A program made the translations under genes and the position numbers. From contig NKIH01000006.1 of the NCBI GenBank assembly GCA_002255925.1, forward strand, positions 1 to 64,000: DNA of 64,000 bases, written 5' to 3'. Shown here piece after piece: positions 42,435 to 49,787 of the stretch; position 1 is the stretch's first letter; each line of letters starts with the position of its first letter. The notes under the pieces were generated by a model. The model saw nothing but the letters and a program-made list of their open reading frames with translations, had not been told where the DNA came from and ran no database searches. The DNA comes from Burkholderiales bacterium PBB6. GTDB taxonomy: Bacteria > Pseudomonadota > Gammaproteobacteria > Burkholderiales > Burkholderiaceae_C.

Positions 42435-43193
42435 TTGCCGGTGCCGGCAGCCGCCGCGCCGCTCGACACGCTGCGCCACACTGAAACGCCCGAGGGCGTG
42501 ACGCTGCACCTGCGCCCTGCCGGTGCGCCGGCGCGCGCGCTCGCCTGGGCGGTCGACTTCATCCTGCGCCTCGTCATGTTCAGCGTGCTGGTGGGCGCGC
42601 TCGCCCAGCTCAAGGGCTTCGGCATGGGCATGGCGGCCATCATCGCCTTCGTGCTGGAGTGGTTCTACCCGGTGCTGTTCGAGCTGGCGCCGGGCGCCGC
42701 CACACCGGGCAAGCGGCTGCTGGGCCTGAGCGTGGTGATGGCCGACGGACTGCCGGTGACGCCCAGCGCCTCGGTGCTGCGCAACCTGCTGCGCGCGGTT
42801 GATTTCCTGCCCTTCCTGTACCTGCTGGGTGGCCTGACCATGCTGGCGCGCAGCGACTTCCGCCGCCTCGGCGACCTGGTGGCGCAAACGCTGGTGGTGC
42901 ACCAACCGCCCGAGTGGCGCTCAAGCAACTTGCCGGCCGGCCCTGCACTGGCCCCATCCCGGCCACTCACCCTGGCCCAGCAGCGTGCCGTGCTGGCGCT
43001 GGCGCAGCGACACGCCGTGCTCACCGCCGCCCGCTTCGAGGAAATGGCCCGGCCGCTTGCCGCCTGGCTGCCCGCCACCGACTCCCTGCCCGGCGCGATG
43101 ACGCCGCCGGGCGCGCCTCAGGCTGAAGCGACCGAGCGCCTGCTGGCGCTGGCGCGTCACCTGCTCGGCCAACGCGACGAGGCGCAGCGATGA
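42435..43193 (+). CDS. RDD family membrane protein, long form, in the MoxR/DUF58 operon
   Basis: 252 residues if the TTG at 42435 is used; a GTG two codons later is equally plausible. Spans lie near 36-52, 58-80 and 115-135. The RDD features are ARALAWAVDFILRLVMFSVL and ATPGKRLLGLSVVMADGLPV. A soluble C-terminal tail of about 90 residues rich in Ala and Leu follows (RAVLALAQRHAVLTAARFEE), absent from short RDD proteins. It overlaps the SpoIIM-like gene by ATGA. RDD genes next to SpoIIM-like, MoxR and DUF58 genes are a known bacterial cluster, thought to act at the envelope. Confidence 0.82.
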   Translation: MPVPAAAAPLDTLRHTETPEGVTLHLRPAGAPARALAWAVDFILRLVMFSVLVGALAQLKGFGMGMAAIIAFVLEWFYPVLFELAPGAATPGKRLLGLSVVMADGLPVTPSASVLRNLLRAVDFLPFLYLLGGLTMLARSDFRRLGDLVAQTLVVHQPPEWRSSNLPAGPALAPSRPLTLAQQRAVLALAQRHAVLTAARFEEMARPLAAWLPATDSLPGAMTPPGAPQAEATERLLALARHLLGQRDEAQR

Positions 43194-44278
43194 CCCCGGC
43201 GCAATTCGACCAGCAACACCAGCCAGTGTGGGACGAGCTGCAAGACCTGCTCGACGCCCTGGAGCAAAGCCAGCGCCTGCTGCCCTCGGGCTGGAAACTG
43301 CCCTGGCGCCGTGGAAAGAAAAAAGCCGAAGGGGCGGTTCTGCCACCGACGGCCGCAGCCCCGGCGCGCGCCCTGCCCGCCCATGACCCTGCCCGCCTGG
43401 CGGCCCTGTACCGCCGCAGCTGTGAACACCTGGCGCTGGCCCGCAGCCGGCACTACCCGGTGTCACGCGTGGCCGCGCTCGAGACCCTGACCGCACGCGC
43501 CCACCAGGCCATCTACCGCCACCAGGGCAACCCGCTGCGCGGCGTGGGCCAGCTGCTGCGACACGGCGTGCCGGCCTGCGTGCGCCAGCACCGCAAGCAC
43601 CTGCTGCTGGCCCTGGCCGCTTTTGGGCTGCCCCTGGTGCTGATGCTGGTGGCCTGCTGGATCAAGCCGACGCTGGTGCTGACCGTGATGGGCGCCGACC
43701 AGGCCCGTGGCATGGCCCAGATGTACGCGCCGGAAGCCGAGGTGATCGGGCGACAACGCGGCGCCGGGGACGATGTGGCGATGTTCGGCTTCTACATCGC
43801 CCACAACATCGGCATCGCCTTCCAGTGTTTCGCCAGCGGCCTGCTGATGGGGCTGGGCGCGCTGTATTACCTGCTGTTCAACGGCGCCATGATCGGCGCG
43901 GTGGCCGGCTACCTCACGGTGGGCGGACAAGGCCCGCAGTTCTGGCCCTTCGTGGTCACGCACAGCGCCTACGAGTTGACCGGCATCGTGCTGTCAGGCG
44001 CCTGCGGGCTGCGACTCGGGCAAGCGGTGCTGATGCCGGGTCGGCAGCGCCGCCTGGATGCCCTGGCCACCGCCGGCCAGCAGATCTGGCCCCTGCTGGT
44101 GGCCACCACGGCCCTGTTGCTGGTGGCGGCTGCCGTGGAGGCGTTCTGGTCGAGCGCCGCGTGGGTCGAGCCACGAATCAAGTTCACCGTGGGGGCCTTG
44201 AGCTGGTGCCTGGTGATGGCCTGGCTGAGTGGCTGGCTCAGTGGTGGCCGCAGCCCGGAGGTGCGTGATGGCCGGTGA
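43190..44278 (+). CDS. Stage II sporulation protein M-like (SpoIIM/DUF95) membrane protein
   Basis: 362 residues. A soluble N-terminal helical region (1-140) is followed by five to six spans from about 143. The family core is FYIAHNIGIAFQCFASGLLM and GLGALYYLLFNGAMIGAVAG, with HSAYELTGIVLSGACGLRLG at the end, all typical of SpoIIM/DUF95 proteins in non-sporulating bacteria. No enzyme activity is established; genes of this type accompany MoxR ATPases. Start overlaps the RDD gene stop (ATGA), and the end overlaps the following gene by 11 bases. Confidence 0.88.
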   Translation: MTPAQFDQQHQPVWDELQDLLDALEQSQRLLPSGWKLPWRRGKKKAEGAVLPPTAAAPARALPAHDPARLAALYRRSCEHLALARSRHYPVSRVAALETLTARAHQAIYRHQGNPLRGVGQLLRHGVPACVRQHRKHLLLALAAFGLPLVLMLVACWIKPTLVLTVMGADQARGMAQMYAPEAEVIGRQRGAGDDVAMFGFYIAHNIGIAFQCFASGLLMGLGALYYLLFNGAMIGAVAGYLTVGGQGPQFWPFVVTHSAYELTGIVLSGACGLRLGQAVLMPGRQRRLDALATAGQQIWPLLVATTALLLVAAAVEAFWSSAAWVEPRIKFTVGALSWCLVMAWLSGWLSGGRSPEVRDGR

Positions 44279-45008
44279 TACCGCCCACGGCGGCCTGCAG
44301 CTGGCGCTGCGCAGCCGCTCGATGTTCGAGGCCCTCGACCTCGGCACCCGCCTGGCCTGGCGGGAATGGCCGGGCCTGCTGCGGGTCTACGCACCGGTCG
44401 CCTTGTTCGTGGCCCTCATTGCCCTGGCGAGTGGCCTGTTGAGCAGTTGGGCGCCCTGGATCGTCGTATGGTTCTGCAAGCCCTGGCTCGACCGCGTGCT
44501 GCTGCATTTTTACGCGCGCCGGGCGTTCGCCCAGCCCTGCACCCTGGCCGACGTGCTGACCGGCCCGGTGCTGTTCTCGCCCCGGCTGTGGCCGCAATTG
44601 CTGGCTGCGCGCTTGTCGCCCTGGCGGGCCATGGTGCAGCCGGTGATGCAGTTGGAAGGGCTGCGCGGCCCGGCCCTGGCCGCGCGCAAGAAGGTGCTGC
44701 TGGGCGGTTGCCGCGGCGCAGCCGCGATGGCGCAACTGGCCTGGGCACACCTGGAGGCCTGGCTGGCCTGTGCGCTGGCCATCGCCTACTTCTGGGCCGA
44801 TCCGTTCAGCCCGATGTCGCAACTGATTCGGTGGATGTCTTCGGAGGAAGGCAGTGCCCCGGTGGTGCTGGCCAGCTGCCAGGTGGTGGCCGCGCTGGTG
44901 CTGGAGCCTTTGTCGTTGGCCGGCGGTTTCATGATGTACCTGAACCGGCGGGTGACGCTTGAATCCTGGGACATCGAGCAGGAGGTGCGCGATGCGTTCG
45001 CAGCCTGA
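44268..45008 (+). CDS. Hypothetical membrane protein of the MoxR operon
   Basis: 246 residues from MAGDTAHGGLQLALRSRSMF, the Met inside the end of the SpoIIM-like gene. Spans near 38-58, 160-180 and 200-222. RSMFEALDLGTRLAWREWPG at the start and EPLSLAGGFMMYLNRRVTLE near the end resemble the conserved membrane protein seen in this position in other proteobacterial MoxR clusters, which has no named function. It overlaps both neighbours, which indicates tight coupling within the operon. Confidence 0.7.
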   Translation: MAGDTAHGGLQLALRSRSMFEALDLGTRLAWREWPGLLRVYAPVALFVALIALASGLLSSWAPWIVVWFCKPWLDRVLLHFYARRAFAQPCTLADVLTGPVLFSPRLWPQLLAARLSPWRAMVQPVMQLEGLRGPALAARKKVLLGGCRGAAAMAQLAWAHLEAWLACALAIAYFWADPFSPMSQLIRWMSSEEGSAPVVLASCQVVAALVLEPLSLAGGFMMYLNRRVTLESWDIEQEVRDAFAA

Positions 45009-45846
45009 CCTCCTGCGCACCCGGCCCGACTTGTTGCGACGGACCGCCATGCGCCTGGCTCTGGTGTTGAGCCTGTGGGCGGCGTGGCCTGTGGCCCTGT
45101 TCGCCAACCCTGCTGCCGCCCCGGTGGAGACGCCCGCTGCCGCGTCTGCCGCCACATCTGCCCCCGCCAGCGCCTTGCCGCTGGAACGCGTGCGCGCCGC
45201 GGCCAGCGCCGTGGCTGCCGACCCGCTGCTGGGCGGCGAGCGCATGCAGCGCACCTTGAAATGGGTAAACGACGACAAGAAGAAGGACAAGGACAAGCCC
45301 GATGACGCCGCAGCCTGGCTGAAGGGCCTGGCCGAATGGCTGGCCGACGCCGGGCGTTTGCTGGCATGGCTGGCCTTTGCCGTGGCGCTGGCCTTGCTGG
45401 CCGTGCTGGGTTGGCGGCTCTGGGGGCGACGCCCTGTGGCCGCCATCGCCGAAGCCCTGCCCACCCACGTCGGCCAGCTCGACATCCGCCCGGACAGCCT
45501 GCCCGAGCCTGTGGGGCAAGCCGCTGCCGCACTGTGGCAGGCCGGTGAGGGCCGCGCCGCCTTGGCGCTGCTGTACCGCGCGGCCCTGTCGCGCCTGGTG
45601 CATCGGCACCGCGTGCGGGTGCGCAGCGCCAGCACCGAACAGGAGTGCCTGCAACTGGCCGCCCCGCACCTCACCGCCGATGCGCACGCCTTCCTCGGCA
45701 TCCTGATCGACGCCTGGCTGCGCTGCGGCTATGCCCACACCCTGCCGTCGAACGACACCATGGCCGTGCTGTGCGCCCGCTTCGACATCCAACTGGGCCG
45801 CCCCACCGAAGACGCCCCGCAAACCCAGCCGGGGGCCGCCGCATGA
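44992..45846 (+). CDS. DUF4129 domain protein
   Basis: 284 residues from MRSQPDLLRTRPDLLRRTAM. A signal peptide or anchor is at about 18-37 (LALVLSLWAAWPVALFA). A periplasmic segment with a Lys/Asp-rich patch (NDDKKKDKDKPDDAA) follows, then a span at about 120-140 (LLAWLAFAVALALLAVLGW) and a C-terminal cytoplasmic DUF4129 domain (ALALLYRAALSRLVHRHRVR; LIDAWLRCGYAH). This domain is common next to transglutaminase-like, DUF58 and MoxR genes; the role is unproven. Start overlaps the upstream gene, stop overlaps the DUF4350 gene (ATGA). Confidence 0.82.
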   Translation: MRSQPDLLRTRPDLLRRTAMRLALVLSLWAAWPVALFANPAAAPVETPAAASAATSAPASALPLERVRAAASAVAADPLLGGERMQRTLKWVNDDKKKDKDKPDDAAAWLKGLAEWLADAGRLLAWLAFAVALALLAVLGWRLWGRRPVAAIAEALPTHVGQLDIRPDSLPEPVGQAAAALWQAGEGRAALALLYRAALSRLVHRHRVRVRSASTEQECLQLAAPHLTADAHAFLGILIDAWLRCGYAHTLPSNDTMAVLCARFDIQLGRPTEDAPQTQPGAAA

Positions 45847-47261
45847 AGCCCTGGCTCAGACCGTTGACCTGGGTGCTGGTGCTGCTCGTGTTGGGCGGCG
45901 GCACCTACTGGGTGGCACAGAACACCTACTGGGCGGAAGAGCCCACCCGCACGGCCCGGCGCGGCGCCGCCCTCACCGACCACAACTACGTGCTGCGGCA
46001 ATGGTTGCAGGCGCAGGGCAGCAGCCTGACCGTGGTGGCTCAGCTGGACCCCCTGCCGCCCAAGGGCACGACGCTGGTGCTCGGATCTGACCTGTGGGAC
46101 ATGCAGCAGCAACGCCTGCAGGCCGTTCAGCAATGGGTGGCGCAGGGCGGGCACCTGGTCGTGATGGCCAACGTGCTGGTGGACAGGACAGCTGAAGACG
46201 CACCGGACCCGCTGCTGGCCTGGCTGGGCCTGAAGCTCGAGCGCCCCTGGGAAATCCGGCATCGCCAGAAGGTGGCGGCGAAGCATCGGAACAAGGCGGC
46301 CTCTGCGCCGACGGACAACGACGATGAGGAAGACGACGAGGACGATGAAGGCGCCGACCCAGTCACTGGCAATCACAACACCGACACCCCTTCTGGCGCC
46401 GACGACCGTGTCCTGCGCGACGTGATCAACCCGCGGGAAAAGGTGAAGTGCAACTGGTCCGTCACCGAGCCCGAGCCAGGCAGCGCGAACCTGGGCCCCG
46501 ACTACGCCGCCCACTTCACCTCACACTTCCCCGGCCTGCGCACCTACGCGCTGTGCACTGAAACCAACGGCGTGCTGCGCACCACCCAGGCGCCCCGCTG
46601 GGGCCTGCAGGATGCACTGGGATGGCGGGTGCTGCGGCTGCCTGTTGGCCAGGGCCAGGTAACGGTGTCGACCCAGTACCTGTTGCCGAACGATGTCAGC
46701 GAGCTGGAGCGCGATCACCCGGCGCTTATGGCCGCCACCCTGGACCTGCATGCCGGCGATGCCGTCTGGCTGGCCGAGACCGAGGCCATGCCCGTGCTGC
46801 CGCTCTGGCTGTGGCAAGTGGCGCCGGCCAGCTGCGCCTTGCTGCTGCTGGCGGCGGCCACCGCCCTGTGGCGCGCGGTGCCGCGTTTCGGCCCGCTGCG
46901 CCAGCCGGCGCCTGATCGCCGCCGATCACTGGCGGCGCAGGTGGAAGGCACCGCCGCATTCCTGCTGCACCAGCGCAGCCCCTTGTTGCTGCAGGTGCAG
47001 CTGCGCGCGCTGCGTGAAACCTGGACGCGCCATGGCACGGCCTCACCGGCCATCGCCGTGGCCGCCACCTGGCCGGAACTGGCGCGCGCCATCGCCCGGG
47101 CGACCGGGCTGGAGACCGACGCGCTCACCGCAGCCGGCAACCCCACGACCAAGCCGCGCACCGTGCGGCAGCTCCTCCACGACCTGCGACTGCTGGAAAC
47201 GGCACGCAGGCGCATTCTTGCGGCGCCACGGGCGCCCACCTCGACAGGACCTCAGCCATGA
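45843..47261 (+). CDS. DUF4350 domain protein
   Basis: 472 residues from MKPWLRPLTWVLVLLVLGGG. An N-terminal anchor (about 8-24) and a Rossmann-like DUF4350 domain follow (HNYVLRQWLQAQGSSLTVVA; VAQGGHLVVMANVLVD). An inserted, very acidic linker (DNDDEEDDEDDEGAD, about 158-172) lies within the periplasmic part. A second span comes at about 320-340 (APASCALLLLAAATALW), with a cytoplasmic tail. Two Cys (VKCNWS and ALCTET) could form a disulfide. The family belongs to the MoxR/DUF58 envelope cluster and has no known activity. It overlaps the MoxR gene by ATGA. Confidence 0.82.
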   Translation: MKPWLRPLTWVLVLLVLGGGTYWVAQNTYWAEEPTRTARRGAALTDHNYVLRQWLQAQGSSLTVVAQLDPLPPKGTTLVLGSDLWDMQQQRLQAVQQWVAQGGHLVVMANVLVDRTAEDAPDPLLAWLGLKLERPWEIRHRQKVAAKHRNKAASAPTDNDDEEDDEDDEGADPVTGNHNTDTPSGADDRVLRDVINPREKVKCNWSVTEPEPGSANLGPDYAAHFTSHFPGLRTYALCTETNGVLRTTQAPRWGLQDALGWRVLRLPVGQGQVTVSTQYLLPNDVSELERDHPALMAATLDLHAGDAVWLAETEAMPVLPLWLWQVAPASCALLLLAAATALWRAVPRFGPLRQPAPDRRRSLAAQVEGTAAFLLHQRSPLLLQVQLRALRETWTRHGTASPAIAVAATWPELARAIARATGLETDALTAAGNPTTKPRTVRQLLHDLRLLETARRRILAAPRAPTSTGPQP

Positions 47262-48226
47262 GCATTGACGCCACCGACCTGCACCAGGCGCGCCTGGACC
47301 TTTCCAGCCTGCGTGATCAGATCGCCCGTGCCCTGGTGGGCCAGACCGCTGCCGTCGAGCAAACCGTGATGGCCTTGCTGGCCAGCGGCCATGTGCTGCT
47401 GGAAGGCGTGCCCGGCCTGGGCAAGACGCTGCTGGCCCGCGCCCTGGGCCAGGCCCTGGCGCTCGACTTCGCACGCGTGCAGTTCACGCCTGACCTGATG
47501 CCCTCCGACATCACCGGCCAGACCGTGCTGGAAGGCGGCGAACTGCGCGTGCGCCAGGGCCCGGTGTTCACCCATCTGCTGCTGGCCGACGAAGTGAACC
47601 GCGCCCCGGCCAAAACCCAGAGCGCGCTGCTGGAGGTGATGCAGGAGGGCCAGGTCACGCTGGAGGGTCGATCGATGGCGCTGCCGCGGCCCTTCATGGT
47701 GCTGGCCACGCAGAACCCGGTGGACGCCGAAGGCACCTACCTGTTGCCCGAAGCGCAGCGTGACCGCTTTCTGCTGAAGATCGACCTGGACTACCCGGAT
47801 GCGCGCGACGAAGCCGCCGTGGTGCACCGCGCCACCGCCGGCAGCGCGGGCGACGCCCTGCCCCTGCACGACGTGCAGCCCTGCCTGAGCCGTGACCGCG
47901 TGCTGGCCTTGCAGAACATGGTGGCGCAGGTCACGGTGGACGCCGCCGCGCTGGATTACGCCGTGCGCATCGTGCGTGGCACGCGGCAACTGCCGGGTTT
48001 GTCCAGCGGCGCCGGCACCCGCGGCGCCATCGCGCTGGTGCGTCTGGCCCGTGCCGCGGCCCTGGTGGGCGGCCGGGACTTCGTCATTCCCGACGACGTG
48101 AAGCAGCATGCCGTGGCCGCCCTGCGCCACCGGGTGCAGTTGTCGGCCGATGCCCAGCTGGACGGCCTGCGCGTGGACAGCCTGCTGGCCGACTGGCTGG
48201 AACAAGTGGAAGCCCCCCGCCAGTGA
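47258..48226 (+). CDS. MoxR-family AAA+ ATPase
   Basis: 322 residues. Walker A EGVPGLGKTLLARALG (about 50), Walker B LLLADEVNRAPAKTQSALLE (about 108-114), sensor 1 FMVLATQNPVD, arginine finger LPEAQRDRFLLKID, and sensor 2 in the GTRGAIALVRLARAAALVGG region. This is the MoxR proper/RavA-type chaperone ATPase thought to help insert cofactors or assemble complexes together with a VWA-type partner, here the DUF58 protein just downstream. Start and end overlap neighbouring genes by ATGA and GTGA, so expression is coordinated. Confidence 0.94.
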   Translation: MSIDATDLHQARLDLSSLRDQIARALVGQTAAVEQTVMALLASGHVLLEGVPGLGKTLLARALGQALALDFARVQFTPDLMPSDITGQTVLEGGELRVRQGPVFTHLLLADEVNRAPAKTQSALLEVMQEGQVTLEGRSMALPRPFMVLATQNPVDAEGTYLLPEAQRDRFLLKIDLDYPDARDEAAVVHRATAGSAGDALPLHDVQPCLSRDRVLALQNMVAQVTVDAAALDYAVRIVRGTRQLPGLSSGAGTRGAIALVRLARAAALVGGRDFVIPDDVKQHAVAALRHRVQLSADAQLDGLRVDSLLADWLEQVEAPRQ

Positions 48227-49677
48227 GCACGGCCCAGCCGACCGGATTGGCCGCCGCGCAGAAGGCGCAGGCCAGCCCGGCCACCCCACCTGGCGCGCAA
48301 GCTGACAGCCGCCCCACCGTGCGCCTGCTGCCCGGCCGCACCCTGCCGCGCTGGCTGCTGGCTTTTGCCGCAGCGCATCTGGCGCTGGCGTGGCTGGCTG
48401 CACCCGCCACCTGGCCGCATGCCCTGCTCGCCGTGGCGGTGCTGGCCGGCGTCCTCTGGCTAGGGCTCGACCTGTGGCGCGCCCGCCGGGCCTGGCAGCA
48501 GCGCCCGCTGCAGGTGCATCGCCCCATGCCACGCGTGCTGGCCCTGGGGGTGGCCCACACCGTGTCGATCCGCCTGAGCTTGCCGGCTAGCGCACCGCAA
48601 CCTTGGCATGGCGAGTTGTTCGACGGCGTGGACGCCACCTGCGACAGCAGCGGCCTGCCGGCGAGCTTTCAGCTGGCACCCGGTGAAAGCGTGACGCTGA
48701 GCTACACGCTATGGCCCCGGCACCGCGGTGCGGGCCGGCTGACGCCGCCGCAATTGCGCTTGCGCAGCCCGGCCGGCGGCTGGCAGTTGCAGGTGCAAGC
48801 CGGCGAAGGTGTGGCCTTCAAGGTCTACCCGAACTTTTCAGAACTGGCCCGCTTCGCCTGGCTGGCCAGCGACCAGCGGCTGGCCGAGATGGGCATCCGC
48901 CAGGCCGCGCAGCGCGGCGGCGGCACCGATTTCCGCCAGCTGGCCGACTATCAAGCCGGCGACCCAGTGCGGCACATCGACTGGCGCGCCACCCAGCGAC
49001 GCGGCAAACCCGTGGTGCGCCAGTACCAGGACGAGCGCGACCAGCGCGTGATCTTCCTGCTCGACTGCGGCCGCCGCATGCGGGCTGACGATCGCACGGG
49101 CCCGCGCCAAGCCGAGCACTTCGACCAGGTGCTCAACGCCCTGGCGCTGACCGCCCACGTCGCGCTGAAGGCCGGTGACGAGGTCGGCCTGATGACCTTC
49201 GGCCATGCGACAGGTGAAGGCCGGCAGCTGGCGCCCCGCAAGGGCACCGCCGCACTCGACCAGCTGCTGGAAAGCGTGCACGACCTGCAGCCCGGCACGC
49301 AGCACCCCGACTATGTTGACGCGGCCCGGAACCTGATGCGTCAATCGCCCCGCCGCGCGCTGGTGATCTGGCTGACCAACTTCCGCGACGACGATGTGTC
49401 CGAGCTGGCTCCTGCGCTGCGCCTGCTGCGTCAGCGCCATGTGACCATGGTGGCCAGCCTGCGCGAGCCGGTGCTGGCCGACCTGGCTGCACAGCCGCTG
49501 CAAGACGGCCCGGCTGCCGCCGAAGTGGCCACCGCCCACTGGCTGGCCCAGGCCCGCGCCGACGCCTTTGCGCGGCTGCAAGACCGCCACGGCCTGATCG
49601 TGGACGTGCCCCCGAACGAGCTGGCCGCCGCCCTCGTCACCCGCTACCTCGCGGTGAAGCGGCAGCAGCTGCTGTGA
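48223..49677 (+). CDS. DUF58 domain protein (VWA-like partner of MoxR)
   Basis: 484 residues, GTG start overlapping the MoxR stop. Two membrane spans lie at about 45-80 (WLLAFAAAHLALAWLAAPAT; LLAVAVLAGVLWLGLDLW). A periplasmic or cytosolic beta-rich part follows, then the DUF58 signature FRQLADYQAGDPVRHIDWRA at about 232-251 and a von Willebrand A-like fold with VIFLLDCGRRM (DxGxx in place of the metal site DxSxS) and ALVIWLTNFRDDD. DUF58/MoxR pairs are found widely, linked to cell-envelope or stress functions without a firm mechanism. It ends the operon; a short hairpin-like sequence follows the stop. Confidence 0.9.
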   Translation: MSTAQPTGLAAAQKAQASPATPPGAQADSRPTVRLLPGRTLPRWLLAFAAAHLALAWLAAPATWPHALLAVAVLAGVLWLGLDLWRARRAWQQRPLQVHRPMPRVLALGVAHTVSIRLSLPASAPQPWHGELFDGVDATCDSSGLPASFQLAPGESVTLSYTLWPRHRGAGRLTPPQLRLRSPAGGWQLQVQAGEGVAFKVYPNFSELARFAWLASDQRLAEMGIRQAAQRGGGTDFRQLADYQAGDPVRHIDWRATQRRGKPVVRQYQDERDQRVIFLLDCGRRMRADDRTGPRQAEHFDQVLNALALTAHVALKAGDEVGLMTFGHATGEGRQLAPRKGTAALDQLLESVHDLQPGTQHPDYVDAARNLMRQSPRRALVIWLTNFRDDDVSELAPALRLLRQRHVTMVASLREPVLADLAAQPLQDGPAAAEVATAHWLAQARADAFARLQDRHGLIVDVPPNELAAALVTRYLAVKRQQLL

Positions 49678-49715
49678 GCCCGGCCTGAAACGGCCTGCCG
49701 GCTCAGGGCAGACCC

Positions 49716-49721
49716 TACAAT
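49716..49721 (+). promoter_or_regulatory. Possible -10 box (TACAAT) for valS
   Basis: TACAAT lies 66 bases before the valS start, in a short spacer after the DUF58 gene. No good -35 is seen, as is frequent in GC-rich betaproteobacteria. Confidence 0.35.
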
Positions 49722-49787
49722 CGGCCCTCCCCCGAAACAAGGTAACGCGCTGCTGCCCAGCTGCTGCGGCCGCCACAGGTTTGCCCC

